Positions 32,651-48,605 of a stretch of DNA of 64,000 nt are shown here, in pieces; within the stretch, counting starts at the first letter, position 1; every line of letters begins with the position of its first letter. This stretch comes from Eublepharis macularius (taxonomy: Eukaryota; Chordata; Lepidosauria; Squamata; Eublepharidae). The notes beneath the pieces were generated by a model. The model made no database searches and was not told the DNA's origin. It saw only the letters and a program-made list of their open reading frames with translations. The position numbers were made by a program, and so were the translations under genes. Location of the stretch: NCBI RefSeq assembly GCF_028583425.1, contig NC_072791.1, positions 43,345,368 through 43,409,367 of the forward strand, read 5' to 3'.

Positions 32651-35465
32651 TTAATCTAGATTGAATGTCACTGTCTAATATTTCTAGTCAAACAGTAATT
32701 ATTAGTGGGTGCCTTGTCCTGTTAGGTGAAGATACAGTTAAGTCTCTGATTGTGAGCTTTCCTTAAAACAGAGCTAAAAGATAGAAATCTAGTTACCTAT
32801 TTTTGACTACCCTTCAGTAAAATTTGATGCTAAACAACTAACTTGTGTTGATTTTAGTGATTCTGTGATAATTTTGGTGTGATAATTATGTATCTATACT
32901 CACCTCTTCACGTCCTTTCTTTCACCAAGACTCTCACCTCCTTTCTGTTAGGATAGTATGCCAAAAAAGAATATGTGATTAATGTATACAGAAAGATAAA
33001 ATTTCTCTTATTTTAAAATGTAGCTCTCTCTGATAAACTCAATGCTCAGTTAAGTGCAATATACCCAGATTTTTTAACAGAGAACAGCATTAGAAGTTTA
33101 GGGTTTTTAAAAATCTTTCTCCTCTTTCCCTTCGTTTCTTAGATCTGTTGAAACTGTAAAAATGATTACAAAAACACACTTTCTTTTAACTCTTAGATCA
33201 GATTACCACAGTGCATATGCATTAACAATTTTAAAACAGTATCAAAACAAGGAATGTCTAATTATAAATAATGGAGTTGATTGTAGATCAAGCACAATTT
33301 AGATTTCCCCAACTTCCCCCTCCCACAGAGTCCCTCTACCCTCTAAAAACGCTATTAAATATGAAACTAGAATTCCCCCCTCATTCCCTTTTTAACAAGT
33401 CAGAATAGAACTGTACATGTCTTGATAACTCTTTTCCCCTCCTCCCGCTCCTAGTTAATTAGGACTCAGTCCCTGTATTATAGATTGTTCCCAAATACTC
33501 TTTCTCCTCCCCCTCCCTCAACTAATTCCCTGTTACCCACAAGAACGAATTAAAAATTCAATCACTAATTCCCAAGATGGATCAAGATAAATTGATTGCT
33601 AACATAAATCGCCCTTCCCTGACCCTCCCCCCTTCCCTTCTCAACTACTGATTCGCTTGAGTGAGGTAAATTTGTACAGGTTAAAAAGTGTGGTGTGCGT
33701 GTGTTCATAAATCAAGACTGGGTAATCTGATTCTTTTAGCATATGTTCACTTTACACCAAGGAAGGTTTCTGTTCAGAAATTCAGTGTCTGTTTGGAATT
33801 GGAGGGATGCCCCTCTGTACAATCACAGGCAAGTGATCGGAAAAGCCATAAATCAATCCTAGCAAGAGAAAGATACAAATCTGATCAAATTGTATATCCA
33901 AAACCATAATTTAACAACTTTAAACATTTCCTGATGTATTGCTTGTTTCTGTCTCTTTTTCTCTTAGTCTGCTGCCCTCAATTTTAGCCTTGACGATAGT
34001 GAAATGTCTGCTCTGGCTCTCCATCTTCCCCTCATGTGACTTTAAGGTCACATGGTTGCCATGTGTGTCCCATACTGTCCTGGAGGGGCTTGTGTGTTAA
34101 AGATAGGTTTCATATCTGACCTGTGGTATTTTGAGCCCAGGCCATATAAAGTAATCTTGGGTCAAAAATAATCTGTTAAATTGGTCCCAGTAGCTAATAC
34201 AACGGTCAGGGGACTGGTTGAATATGTTCTTACCTTGCTACCACGACTGGGAAGCAAGCTGCTGCTTTCTGTGTTGACTGTCATTCCCAAAGAGTTTTGA
34301 AAGGCAGTATGCATGAGGCATATTATTAATTCTGTAGTCCATTAAATTAAATATAGGAAAATGAACTCTTAGGTACAGTTGCAGCCTGGATTTTTAAAGT
34401 TCACATATGCACAAACAACCATGCGCACATGCACACACACATGCATCTACTATAGCAATTTAGCTTCATATTTGTTTGATCATGAAAAGGGAAACTGCCA
34501 TGCATAGGTTTCTTAGATCTGCTTTGTTCAGGTAAGTGCAGAAAAAATGTTGTGTGGGAGCCGTTCCATGTGTGAGAGTTGACTGTGCATGGCAGCCCCA
34601 TAGTTCAGAACTAGAAAGTCTTCTGTAAGGATATCAGAGTTCTCAATACTGGAAGTCCTCCGTACCAAGGCAATTCATTTTTGTGGGCTCTGCTAGTGTG
34701 TAAATGTACAAAGCAGCCTGATGACTGGTACATGTTCTGAACTTCCAGTCTCGCCTTGGTTCTCAGTGAAGATTATGTTCAAAACCTGCAGTAGTCTGCT
34801 CTGAGTAATTATAAAAGTGTAATTTTTTCAGGTAATAGTTTTGTCAGTACTATTCCACTGTATCTTATAGTTAAATCTATACTCAGAACCTTGGCACCAC
34901 CATCTAGGCAACAGTGGCCCAGCAGTATCCTTCAGCTGTACCCAAGCACATATGTCAGTGGCTGCTTCCATGATCTACTAAAGTCATTTATGCTTTTATG
35001 ACATTTGACTTTTGAAGTGCCATAAAAGCATGAATCAGTTTAGTATATCATAGAATAATGTACGCAAGGACTCTGACTAAACACTTCTGGTGTATGTGTA
35101 TTGGTCTCTCCTCTGGAGTCCAAAGCAAAAACCTAGAAGAGTCATCACTTGCTAGTACCTAATAATTTAAGCAAAACTTCTGTTTAAACCCATTATGACT
35201 TCCTTTGCATATGCACTTATTTTCATTCACTTGAAGTGTTCACTGAGAGTAGTATAAAATGGCATTGCAGTTCAGCTGTGAATGAAGCAGCAGCACAAGA
35301 ACTTGTGTGATAGTTCTATGACAACAGCTACAAGACAACTTCAGGAAAAGGTGCACAGTGAAACATGGTAGTGCTAGATTGCTCAGTGGACCTTGGATAC
35401 TGTAATGATTTGATATAAAGTTCTTAGGAAACTAACTCTACATTTTTTAATACTTTCTGTCCTAG
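32651..35465 (+). other. End of intron 1; L1-flanking and unique sequence
   Basis: 32651-33660 is C/T-rich on the + strand and may be the inter-ORF or 5' region of the minus-strand L1, but I find no ORF1 motif. 33660-35465 looks unique. A short hairpin (TTATGCTTTTATG against CATAAAAGCATGAA, 34988-35035) is present. The segment ends in the exon-2 polypyrimidine tract and the acceptor TTTCTGTCCTAG. Confidence 0.5.
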
Positions 35466-35744
<279 letters not shown>

Positions 35745-36015
35745 TAGCTAGCTATCTGTTTCTAGCCAGATGTAGTGTCTTGGTAATTGGATGGTTTGTT
35801 TTGAAAACTTAATGGAACTTAATGCTGTGGGAAATATTTAGATGTGGCCCCTCAAAGATGCTCTGAAATGTGTGTTGTAATTGGGCTAGCTTTAGATTTC
35901 ATATGGTCCTTAAAAATTTGGTAAAGCTTAATTTTGTCACTCCAAATGACTAGCAGGAATCACAGAGTTAAATGAGAGGACTTAACAATGATTTTCTGGC
36001 TGTTAAAGGTAAGAT

Positions 36016-36440
36016 TAGGGGTGTGGAAATTAAAAATATTTGGTTCAGTAATACAGAGAAAATTCAGTAAAATTCAACCGTTGTTTCCCTCCTTACTGTC
36101 CTCTAAAGACCCTCCAAGTTTCAGTAAGATTGGACCCTGGGACCAATTCGGTGAGCCCCTGAACAAAGTGCCTCCAGCCACTCTATTTGTTCCTATTGTG
36201 TGGACGGAGGATGGGGGGGGGGAGTCCAAGCTAACTCCCATTGTAGAAACACATGAACTAAGGTTGCCATGGCCAGCCAGGGTGCACTCCCAAATGCAAG
36301 CTCATCCCTAGGGAAGCCCAACAATCCCAAACTGATCCCTCCCCACAAGCCCAGCCACTCTCCATTGTTTCCTATGAGGATCAACTTCACACCAGAGAAT
36401 CACCAAAACCAAACTGAAGCAAGGTACGCCTTGCAACTAG
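36016..36440 (+). repeat. Diverged single arm related to the giant foldback
   Basis: It starts TAGGGGTGTGGAAATT, like the foldback terminus. It then shares CTCCAAGTTTCAGTAAGATT (foldback: accacccaagtttcagacag), a TTGTTCCTATTG block and CACCAGAGAATCACCAAAAC (foldback: acatcagagaatcac). No opposing arm is present here, so it is a solo or truncated copy. Confidence 0.55.
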
Positions 36441-36689
36441 AAGCAAACTGAAGGAAATGGAAGTCCTCCGGGGCAGCAGGATCCAATCCACTCAAAAGCA
36501 GGGGGCAGAGAATAAGTGATTAATAGATTCTGCTAAGGTTGGTCAAACCTGAGTCTTGCGCATGTTTTCTTATTTTGAATTTTCAAGTGATAGGCTGTTG
36601 TTCCATGTTCCCTTCAAAATATAGTGACACTGGTTCTGCTGATATGTGGGACGTTTGCATTAAAAATTGATTTACATATTTAGAATTTC

Positions 36690-36930
36690 TCCTGTCATTT
36701 TTTAAATCTGTTTGGCTTGTGCTGTTAGCCAGAGTAATAATATACATGGTTTTATATATAACTCTTTAGAATTTAAAATTATTTTATATGCAGATGATCT
36801 TTTATTATTTATTTTGGTTCCTCATTCTTCCATTCCTGAGTTGATGAGATTAAGTATTTTAGTGATCTCTCTGGTTATTCAGTTAGTTGCACAAAACCAG
36901 AATTGATGCCATTGAGAGACAATATATCAC
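36690..36930 (+). pseudogene. L1 ORF2 fragment with YADD box
   Basis: The + strand reads SQSNNIHGFIYNSLEFKI followed by ILYADDLLLF and SIPELMRL, the reverse-transcriptase catalytic box and its downstream helix. No other L1 domain flanks it; a short decayed insertion. Confidence 0.8.
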
Positions 36931-37689
36931 AGAGTGTAATTATTGAGGGGCATTTTGATGGTGCTCAAAGAATATTTACAGCACAATCCTGAGGCTCGTC
37001 AGCACCCACATAGATGCAATGGCTCCAGTTTGCTTCCTAAGGACTTTCACAGGAGAGCTGCGCTGGTGGGCTGAGCCCAGCAAAGCTCAATGAGGCAAAG
37101 ATGCTCCATAGTTGCCCGGACAACACCAGCAGAATCTTAACAACTGTAGTAGCGCAGCAGTAGCAATTGCAGTAAGTAGCTCCCTTTCTGGGCAAGGGAA
37201 GTTGGCAACATGCGTCCAGACATCCTCTTCAGATTTGGTAGTTCAATAAAATTCCCGCCTTATAACTAGTTGTTGTAACAAGCTTATAAGCAGTTAAAAC
37301 CAGGAGCTTATCAAATCAGGAGTTTCAGACCCCTAGAATCTCTAAATGGTTTTTACAGTCCTCTGGTGGTGCAAGCTCTAACACCTAAGGCTTCAGTATT
37401 GTGGGGGAGAATAGGAGTATGCATAAGAGAGAGAGAGTACACCTTGGGGATGGGGGTAGTTTGGGGATATTAGGAGTCACAGAGGTATCAAATAAGGCTT
37501 CTAGGTAGAATGTGCGTAGAAGAACTACGCTGTTTTAAGCCCTCTATGGTATATAGGAAGAAAATCTCGCACCAACACTAAGCAGAAAAATATGATCAAA
37601 TCTATTTATTAATTTACTTATTTTGGGTGGTGGGCTAGGAGATTTTAGGCTTGACCTTTCAATTGCTTTTAATGCTATTTGTTTTTCAG

Positions 37690-37844
37690 GATTTTGTCCC
37701 TTTGTATCAGGATTTTGAGAATTTCTATACCAGGAATCTGTACATGCGCATTAGAGATAGCTGGAACAGACCAATCTGCAGCGTTCCGGGAGCCAGGGTG
37801 GACATGATGGAGCGTGTTTCCCACGACTACAACTGGACCTTCAA
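37690..37844 (+). CDS. SPTLC2: SPTLC2 exon 3, residues 110-161
   Basis: The acceptor is TTTTTCAG and the donor is CAA|GTGAGT; 155 bp, leaving two bases of the Lys161 codon. It encodes [20 protein letters not shown] and [18 protein letters not shown], the linker that leads into the catalytic domain and that contacts SPTLC1 in family structures. The reading is uninterrupted and strongly conserved in type. Confidence 0.97.
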
Positions 37845-40800
37845 GTGAGTAAAAGATTTTCAGAAGGCTTCCAGGCAGCTAATCTGTAGAGGTCACAGCT
37901 TGAAGAGAAGCTGAAGATCATGAAACAATTTTAGAGGATGATGTTTTTAGACCTTTTCTGTAGTGCAAACTTGTAATTGCACTAGGACTCCACTGAAATC
38001 TTTCTTGTTTGCATCTGTTATCTCATATTTACTCTAAAATACTATAACCAAGATCAGTGCCAGTGCCTGTTTTTTAAAAAAACGTTTCTGAATTGCCTTG
38101 CCAGAGGTGCAGCTGGTGCATATTTGGATCCTGCAGAACAGCTGATGAGTGGTTATTGGGTGGCCTGTATAGCATAAGCATCCAGCTTAGTGGTGACCAG
38201 CAGTTGAGGCAGGTGTGCCAGAATTCTACAGTAAGAAGTAGGACCCATCCAGTGTGCACTGATGTAAGATGTATGAACAGAAAGTCTCCAGTGCTACAGG
38301 GACATGTTCTACAATGGAACACTACAATGGAGAACAGTGCTAAGAAAGGAAGATACATTTCTTGGAATGGATTTCTCTCCAATCTATTGATCCAGGAAGT
38401 AAGGCAGCAGTACAGTGTCAAAGAGACAGGGAGAATTCAGATTGCCTTTATGCTATAGCCTAGTTGACCTGCTCTTGTGAAGCCATTCTCCCAATACCCA
38501 CTGCTATGTCAGTTGTGCCTCCCATGCTGTGGGTATTTGTAGTATATAGGTTCTTTCTTGTACATGTATATGAAAATTATGCCAGAAACATCTCACTGAG
38601 ATACTCTACTATCTGTTTTCTGAAGCCTGTATAGAAGATATAGGGTGTCTTTTAGTATCTTCCTTGAGTATGGCTAAAAATAGTGGCAACCAGAATTGAA
38701 TTATGCTCATAATTTCCTTTTTGAGAGAGTGTACTAAGTCTCTGCTTTGGATGATTTATTTGGTGTTGGTGCCAGCTTGTCAAATATCTTGATTGATCTT
38801 GTTTAGTAAAGTTAATTTGAGATGGCTTTTCTTCACATTGAACTAAATGAACTAGGTTGTCATGTTTAAGAATGCTATTGCTTTCGAAAGCACTTTTGTG
38901 TGTTTAAAGAAAATAGCTTAATCTTTTTGCTGTGTTTGCAGCAGTTACTGGCTTCCAGATACACTTCCTTTGTGTGCCTGGAGGATATCCTGTTTTAGGG
39001 AGTGACAAGTGCTTGATCTATACGTTTAGAGGGGGAAAGTCTTGAAATTACCATAGAAAAATGCTTCAGTACTGTTTTGTAATTTTAAAAAGGGCTTTCA
39101 CAGAACATCTTACATGTTTTGTCTGAATAAATGTAAATTATGTTGAAAGCTCAACTAAACTGAAATAAAGCAGAGTTAGTCTTAGCTGTTTCAGCATGTG
39201 AAACTGGGCTGTGGCCAAAGCAAATACAATGACCAACTTGGAACCAGCAGAGCTCCCATATTTATTGTTAGTAATAGCCACCCCTCTGTCCCATATCTCA
39301 AGATGTTTTTATTAATATATTTATTACAACAAATAAAGAAATAGAAAAGAGTTGAATGCTCCTGCAGACTTAAATCAGTTGAGTCTATCTCAATAACACC
39401 CAAAATTACCATGTACAAATCCTTATATATAAGTAAACAATTAAAGGTCTCCAATGTTCAAATACATTCCGTGTAAGCTTCTTTTTTTCTTCAGTATTTA
39501 TAGATTGAAACTTTATCCATAAGCATATTAAACCACCACTTCTCTAATCAAGCTTTTATTGGGAGTACTTCCTTAATCATATTAAAAGTAATCTTGCTGA
39601 CACTATTCGATTACTTAACGAATAGCCAAAGTTTTTCAACTTTTTCTCCAACTGCCCTAGCAATATCAACATTAAACAGCATCATATCTTACAAACTATA
39701 ATTTCACTGCATATACCTTACCAGAGTTTTCTCACATGCAGGCAATCCCACCATATATGCAGAAATTTCCCTTTTGTTAAAGTAGGCCTGTAGGAAGATA
39801 CAGTTTAAATCTTTCCCATCCTTGGGAATCAGTACTATATTAGCCTCTGTGACATTCATTTGCTGTGGTTTGATTGAGTCTTCTTGTTTCTCTGCTATAA
39901 TTCTAAGTGTGTGTGCATGAGCTCAACCCTGATGCCTTTTCTATTTTGGTGGGGTAGGCCATACTTATATAATGTCACTCTCCTTTGTTTGGTGGCATGT
40001 TAGTTCAGAGGAGTAACAACCATACCATTCTCCCCCATTAGTAGGCACTCTTAAATAACATAGAGGCCAAAGATCTGAGTATGAACTAGCATTCATTGAT
40101 GTTGGCCACCTGTGAGGTAAATAATTGATGCTGTTTACACCTGTTGTTGAGACACTCTGTCATTTTCCCCAGCACATTATAACCTTATCTGATTGTATGT
40201 ACTAATGAAGAGTCCAGGAGTAAAGAAAAGCCAAACAAAAATGAAATGTATCTGTTCAGCAATAAACTGAATACAATTGTAATCTTGCCGCCACTATTCT
40301 ATTACTTAACAAATAGCCATATTTTTTCAACTTTACAATTGTAGCTGTGGAGAGACTTGATTTGGGGAAACAGGGTCATTCTAGGATAAGTTTTGGTAAA
40401 AATGAGTCAGTCAGAAACTTCCGTAGGAGGGTAAAACAGGCAAATTTCTCTCTGATTTTCCACACTAATTTACGATTTCTGGAGCTTTACCGCAATTTGC
40501 CCCTTATATTCCTATTAACAGGAATATTAAGTTTGAGAGCTTATGAATCAGTGTGTGCCGCTGCTGTCCACCACACTAAACCCAAGTCTGCTACTTCCTG
40601 AAGACAGACTATAAGATAGAAATGCTTTTAACTTGCCTGAGCCCGATCTGAATATAATTATATTTAAATACTTCTTTCACCAACTTCCTCCCTTTTCTCT
40701 TTAAGGGGTTTGAGGGCCCTGATTGGCTTCTGTAATACAGCAACTTGGTAAACAAGGAGTTGGGGACAGAATTAACCCTGTTCATCATAGCCTTTGCCCA

Positions 40801-41140
40801 GGAACTTCCATTAGTCTTAAGCTTCTAAAATGAGTCATACAATCTCTTCAGAAATGCTGCTTATTCTTCTATGAAGGTCGTAAACATTCATTAGAATTTT
40901 GTTGATATTCGGTGGTCTAATAACCTCTTATTTCGTCTGACAAGAGAGATTGATCTATAAAAAGACTCTTAACTGAGGAACATAAAACAAAATGATTGTT
41001 GACCTCTTAAAGCTTAAAATTGGTTCACAGTGCACTTCCCAAAAGGAAATGACTGGGTTGGGGTCCTTTAACAATAGTTAACCGTAGCTGCTCTTATTGA
41101 GACTCTCCATATCTAAACATGCTGTGTTGTTAAAATACAG
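37845..41140 (+). other. SPTLC2 intron 3
   Basis: 3296 bp. No intact element was identified. A 55-bp sequence around TGACACTATTCGATTACTTA (39589-39644) recurs in the same direction at 40280-40334 with about eight differences. It is probably part of an unassigned repeat; the sequence around 39300-39780 has a LINE 3'-end feel but no diagnostic motif. Confidence 0.55.
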
Positions 41141-41289
41141 GTACACGGGGAAGGTGATAAAAGATGTAATTAACATGGGATCTTACAACTATCTTGGATA
41201 CACACAAAACACTGGACCTTTCAGTGAGGCAGCGTCTAAAGTTCTGTCACAGTATGGAGTTGGAGTGTGCAGCACAAGGCAAGAGATGG
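41141..41289 (+). CDS. SPTLC2: SPTLC2 exon 4, residues 161-211
   Basis: The acceptor is AAATACAG and the donor is TGG|GTAAGT; 149 bp in phase 2/1. It encodes [19 protein letters not shown] followed by a run ending [22 protein letters not shown] and GVCSTRQ are the hallmark opening motifs of the alpha-oxoamine synthase catalytic domain and line the substrate site. The alternative junction at AAG|TGAGT is excluded because it lacks a GT donor. Confidence 0.97.
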
Positions 41290-43130
<1,841 letters not shown>

Positions 43131-45039
43131 TGAAAACTTCAGAGAGAAGAGTGACCTTGTTCTGTCTTCACAGATTCCTCCTCATTTATCCTCTCATTCG
43201 TTCATTGTGTTTCAGGGTGCAAGCAGGAGAGAGATTAACTGTCCATCTAAGTATACTGTTCACTTCTAAATTGAAAAATTAGCCCTTAGGAGAATTGCTA
43301 AATGAATAATGTTTGGAAAAAAGGCCTACAGGCAAGCTGTCATAACTTTTAACAATTGTAGCAAAGATTTCTTAGTTTCTCAAGCAGCATTGGCACAGCT
43401 AAATGTCACTTTGGAGCTGAACACATTAGTGTCCTTGGTTTTCCAAGATTGTTAAAGAAAACAACAACATTCATTAAGAAACAAATCCTGTCACAGAAAA
43501 TATTTGTTTAGAGATGATTTAGTAAAACAGCACACTTTTAATTTTTCCATTTTGAGCTTAATCACATGACTTGTTATTTTTCCTTTTTATCAGGCAAGAA
43601 TATTTATTTACCAGATTTATAATCTGCCTTTCTGAATGCAGAGACAATGCAGAAAAATGGTACTATATCAGTAGAAAATCCTTTCTGTTAATGGTACGGC
43701 TTTATTGGCCATCGCTTTAAGCTTAATGACACAAATTTAAGGGATTAAAAAAAGCCTACAAGGCCCAATCTAAGTTACTGCATTACTATTTACCCACTCT
43801 AAAGCACTTGAGCAAATCCACAAGTAAATGCAATATATACAAAATTATACACATTCCATGCATGGTGCCAGTGCTATATTATGGGTCTGTGTACAAAGGC
43901 CAATTACTAGTTTGTAATCTTTTGTATTTTCCCAACAGCTGCTGCTTGTTCTTGGTCTCTGTGCAGTCTCATATATGAGTTCTGTATCTGCTCAGAAGCA
44001 GTTTCAGAACAGTCTGCCCCCCCCCCAAAAGCACGAAAATCTACCCTCCTGAGGCAAGGGAGTGACCATTTTCCTGTTCATTTCTGCTCAATTCTTTTCC
44101 TGATTGCCGCATTAGCAGCTGCTCTAAGAACATTCTCAGTGTTTTTAGCCATCTTTGTATTTTCCTCTTTCTGTTGTGTCTAATTTAGGGGGACTTCATC
44201 TTCATTTTGTATTTTGTATTCAACAGATTTACCCCTTTCTTGTCGTGTATCTACGGCACGTTGGCCCACCTTTACATACTTACTCATCATAGCAAGGTTC
44301 TAGCCTCCAATGGCCATGAACTTATAAGCAAGGAAGACAGAACACAGAACTGAATTTTGACCCCATCACTTGAAATTCGTAAAGCAGATTCATAGAAATC
44401 ACTTTGCTTGTGATCAGTTTTGGAAGTGACAAAGAACTCCTGGAACAAGCAGTCTTCTCTGGCCTTGGCTTAAAACAATATCTAGATGGAATAGGAAGAT
44501 GGCTACTTCCTTATTACTCATTCAACTTCCAGTTCAGTCATTGTGGGAGTCATCTCTGAATAAGAGCAGTCTCCTAATTCTTTTCATAAAGAAAGCAAGG
44601 TTGTAAGTAGAATCATATGTAGAGACCAGCCTCAGAATAAAACTTGTGCTGCATGTTTCCAGCTATTCAGTATGCGTGTCTAAGTGTGCAGTCCACTAAG
44701 TATTTGTAAATGAAGCAAGTGGTTCTCAGTTATCTGGTTAAGAAGATCCAAACAGAGGCCTTTCAGCCTCTGTTAATACTGTGTGTAACATAGATTTTGA
44801 AACAGAGGTGATAGCTGGGTTGGCAGTGTATCAACATGCTTGGCTTAAGTCCACAGCCTTTTCTTCTGGTGCTAGCACTGACATATAAAGGACTTGGTTT
44901 TTGATGGCAATGGCCACTTCAGTTGAACTAGAGACAATGTGTTGGAGAAAGTGGACAGGGATAAAGGCTGCTCATATTCTTGGTATCAGCACTCTTGGCT
45001 CTGCCCAGAACAGTTAGTCTTATGGAAAAATTATATGTG

Positions 45040-45212
45040 AACATGAGTAGCTGCCTTATACTGGATCAGAAACTGGTTGAACAAAATCAGTATTGTCTGC
45101 TCAAACTGGCAGCTCCTCTCCAAGGTTTCAGGTAGGAGTGTTTCCCATCATCTACTAACTAATTCTTTTAACTAGAGGTGCTGGTGGTTGACGCTGGTGA
45201 TTGAACCTGGGA
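45040..45212 (-). repeat. tRNA-type SINE, same family as the insert at 16203-16412
   Basis: GCTGCCTTATACTGGATCAG, TGGCAGCTCCTCTCCAAGG and GGTTGAACGCTGGTG-like wording recur in the same order as at 16203-16412. It is diverged and truncated at its head. Confidence 0.6.
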
Positions 45213-45214
45213 GG

Positions 45215-45470
45215 GACCTTTATTTTATTTTATTTTTATTGTACTTAATTGATAACTTTCTCCCCAGTGGGGACCCAAGGTGACTGATATCATTCTCTCC
45301 TCCAGCTTATCCCCTGTGAGGTAGGTTAGCCTGAGTGTTTGTGACTGGCCCAGAGCCGCCCAGAAAACTTCCATGGCAGAGCTAGATTTGGACTGGGGGG
45401 CAGAATTTGGACTGGGGACTCCCAGATACTAGTCCAACACATTAACCTCTATACTGCGTGGCAAGCAAAT
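45215..45470 (-). repeat. tRNA-derived SINE
   Basis: On the + strand it runs from a TTTTATTTTATTT tail through CCCCAGTGGGGACCCAAGGT and CCTGTGAGGTAGGTTAGCCT to AGTCCAACACATTAACCTCT. This is the complement of the standard SINE head. It resembles 7965-8182. Confidence 0.78.
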
Positions 45471-45518
45471 GCCACAGCCCCACCCCACTCTCTTGTTTCC
45501 TCAGATGATATTTGTACA

Positions 45519-45782
45519 TAACAACAACAACAACAACAACATTTGATTTATATAACATCCTTCAGGACAACTTAACGCCCACTCAGAGTGGTTTACAAAG
45601 TATGTCATTATTATCCCCACAACAAAACACCCTGTGAGGTGGGTGGGGCTGAGAGAGCTCCTAGAAGCTGTGACTGACCCAAGGTCACCCAGCTGGCTTC
45701 AGGTGGAGGAGAGAGGAATCAAACCCAGTTTTCCAGATTAAAGTTCCGCACTCTTATCCACTACACCAAACTGGCTCCCATG
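45519..45782 (-). repeat. Sauria-type tRNA SINE, near full length, with (GTT)n tail
   Basis: On the minus strand it starts GGGAGCCAGTTTGGTGTAGT, with B-box-like GGGTTTGATTCCTCTCTCC, GGGTGACCTTGGGTCAGTCA and TTGTTGTGGGGATAATAATG. It ends in a (GTT)n tract (seen as AAC repeats at 45521-45540). It is the best-preserved SINE in the window. Confidence 0.88.
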
Positions 45783-48499
45783 GCATCTAATCTTGAACGT
45801 AATGTCATTTTTTCTCTACCAATGGATCACATCAGCACATGAGAAATAAACAAAGGGGCTCCAAATCTAAGGCTCTCTCCCAAGCTAAATAGAGATTTTG
45901 ACTGACTTAAATTCTTAATATCAATGCCAGTTTCCCAAAATTTTTAATGGTCATCAGTCCATGATGATTCCTACCTCTCTAGGAGACAATGTTCAATATT
46001 TGGGTACTAAAATTGGCATTGGATACATGATCAGATTGGATTACTTTTCTTACCACAGATTTCTTTTTCACTTTACCAACGTATTCACTCCTGAAGAAAG
46101 ATTGAGGCCCTCATGCAGGAAAGAACAACAACACATCCTAATGTAACAGTTTGTGTTAAGCATAGCTCTTAGTACTCCCAAAGTAAGATAGAGACCTCTG
46201 ATTAACGTTGGATCTTTGAGGCTAGAACACCTTTATCCTTCACAAGAATTTTCAGATGGTAACTTAGCCAAGCATCCTGTCGGAAAACAACAGTTGGTTT
46301 GTATCCTTCTTGCATCCATCTTTCTGCTCCTTACAGGAAGTTCATTTGTTTTGCCATCAGTCCAGATAATTTACTTTACTGGGTACTCATTCTTGACAAT
46401 GGCTCCCTGCATTCACCATATCAGATATATGATGGTTGTCACTACCTTCTTGAGACCAGGAAATACTTATCTTTCTGTCTAGAGATTATTGGCTTTTCAT
46501 CATTTTTATTTTATAGTTAACTTTTCGGTTGGTTCTGAGAGCCAATGAGGAGTAATTCAAGTTTCTCATAACCTGTAGATTCTAATTCATTGATGCTAAG
46601 TTGTGATGTGCTTTCTTAACCCCAGTCAAAGCCCAGGCCATCCTAGATTTTAGGGGCCATATTTCTCCACCTTGTTTTTCACCTTTAGAGTCTTCTTGGC
46701 CTTATGGCAGCCATAACATTAACCTTTGAGTTCATAGATTCAGATACTGTTTCTCTGTGCTTTCATTTCCCTTTGTGGGGAACAGTCCATTCACCTGACC
46801 ATGCTTACAAAGGTCCTGCAATCCTTGTGATTATGAATGGACACCTAAAACCTGTTCCATATTCCAGTGCCACACTTCATTGCACCCAGTAGCCTGCATC
46901 CAGATGTTTGCTGCTTGCAGAAGAGGGCTGAATTAGCCTCTCCCGGTGTGGACCTCTTGCTGTTTCTGGGAGGATCCAGTGTCCTCTGCAACCGCCATTT
47001 TTGAAGAGCACAGCAGGAAGTGGGAGACCAGAAAGCTCACTTCTGCAGGCTCCGCTTCTGCTAAATAGGATTTAGGCCAGTAACTACATACTCATTTCTG
47101 TAGTAATGTTCATTGTGGCTAGCTGTCAACCTACTATACTTGGTGCTCGTGGGACCCATGTCAGTTGCCTAGAAATACTTGTAGTAAGAAAACAAAGCTG
47201 TGGCTTCTCTTCCATCTTGCAAGCACAGTAGTCCAGAGTAGCAGCCACATTCTATATCAAATGCCTGGAAAGGACTACTCCTGTTTCCGTCATTGTCTCA
47301 ACTCCAGGAAAGCATGGAAATTAAATGAGACAAAATGAAAATGTTTTTCTCTCTTTTGGAAGTAAATCTTACTGGTGCATGGTTATGACCCCTTCCTGTC
47401 AGTTCTCCATTATATTTTAGCCTTGCATCAGTCAGGTCTGGCTTCTCATTCCTTGTTTGTCATTCTGTTTACCACATTCATGATCACATTTTACTGGCTT
47501 TTCTGTTGCTTAACAAAATGTTTTCTTTCAAGGATTTTGCTCATTGCGCTCTGCTGTTCATTCTGTGGCCCCTTTCTGGAGCTTGTCCTTAGTAGTTTCA
47601 AAGAGTCTCTCTACACGAAGAGAACACGTGTCAGGAGATGCAGTGGTAGCCAGGAAGGGTAGTTTTAAAAGACAGCAGGTGGCAGGGCAAAAGCTTTGCT
47701 GTACACTGGAGCTGTGTGAAGGCCAAAAGGGAAACTTCAACTCATTATAATATAACCTCTCCAGGTCCAAGTCTGGCTCTGGAAAGCAGCTCCAGCCCTT
47801 TTCCATTCCTCGCTGCCCTCTGGTTGCAATCCCAGTTAGATTGGAGAGGTGAAATTGACAGAGCCTTTGGGGAAGCGAGGATGAAATTAACAAACCCTCT
47901 GGGGAGCAATCTCCAGTGGTTCTGTCTTTTTAAACTACGCTTCCCAGCTCTCATTGTGTCTCCCTATAATTGACGAACATATGCTGAGGCATCTTGTACA
48001 GAGAGATTCAAATTTTTCATATGGTAAACTATTTGAGCCCTACACATCAGTATTTTACTGTCTTCTAAATCGGCATTTCTGGTAGTCAGTCATTACATCT
48101 GCTCACCATGTGGGGGAGCTTTATGCCCTGCAGCAGGACTATACTCTCAAGTTTCCTCTTAATGAAGTTATGCTTTGGTCTGATCTTGCTTTTCTACCCA
48201 GGTTAGTATGACATTTCACCTAGTACATGCCCAATTGTTGATGTCCCTTAAGAACTCCACTATCAAATGTTTACATGTCAGAATGAGGGCTAATAGTGTG
48301 TTTAGCCAATCTGTCTGTGAAATTTAGTTTTTCTCATTCAGTGCCAACATCCAGCCTCAGGTAAATAAGTATGCTAATCCACCCATACGTAGGACTTCAC
48401 ACAGATCACAAAGAAGGAAGATGGGTTGCTTACTTGTAACTGACGCTCTTCTAGTATTTTACTGTGCAGTCAGACATACAACCTGTGGATTGCACTGTT

Positions 48500-48605
48500 G
48501 TTAATCTTTTTATGATTATTTTATTTATATTGTATACTGTAAGCTGCCTTGAGTTCTTGCATGGTGGACAGGCAGCTAATAAATGTTTTAAATAAATAAA
48601 AATAA
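48500..48605 (+). repeat. LINE 3' tail (L2-like)
   Basis: GTATACTGTAAGCTGCCTTG, GCAGCTAATAAATG and a terminal AAATAAATAAAAATAAAA form a short 3' end of the kind ending L2/CR1-group elements. No coding sequence is attached. Confidence 0.55.

Noticed and set aside
40347..40601. Possible small protein of 84 codons in intron 3
   Set aside because: It has no recognisable motif, no splice or promoter context, and lies in sequence that looks repeat-derived.
45519..45782. A tRNA gene on the minus strand
   Set aside because: A and B boxes are present, but no cloverleaf can be closed and a SINE body with (GTT)n tail follows.
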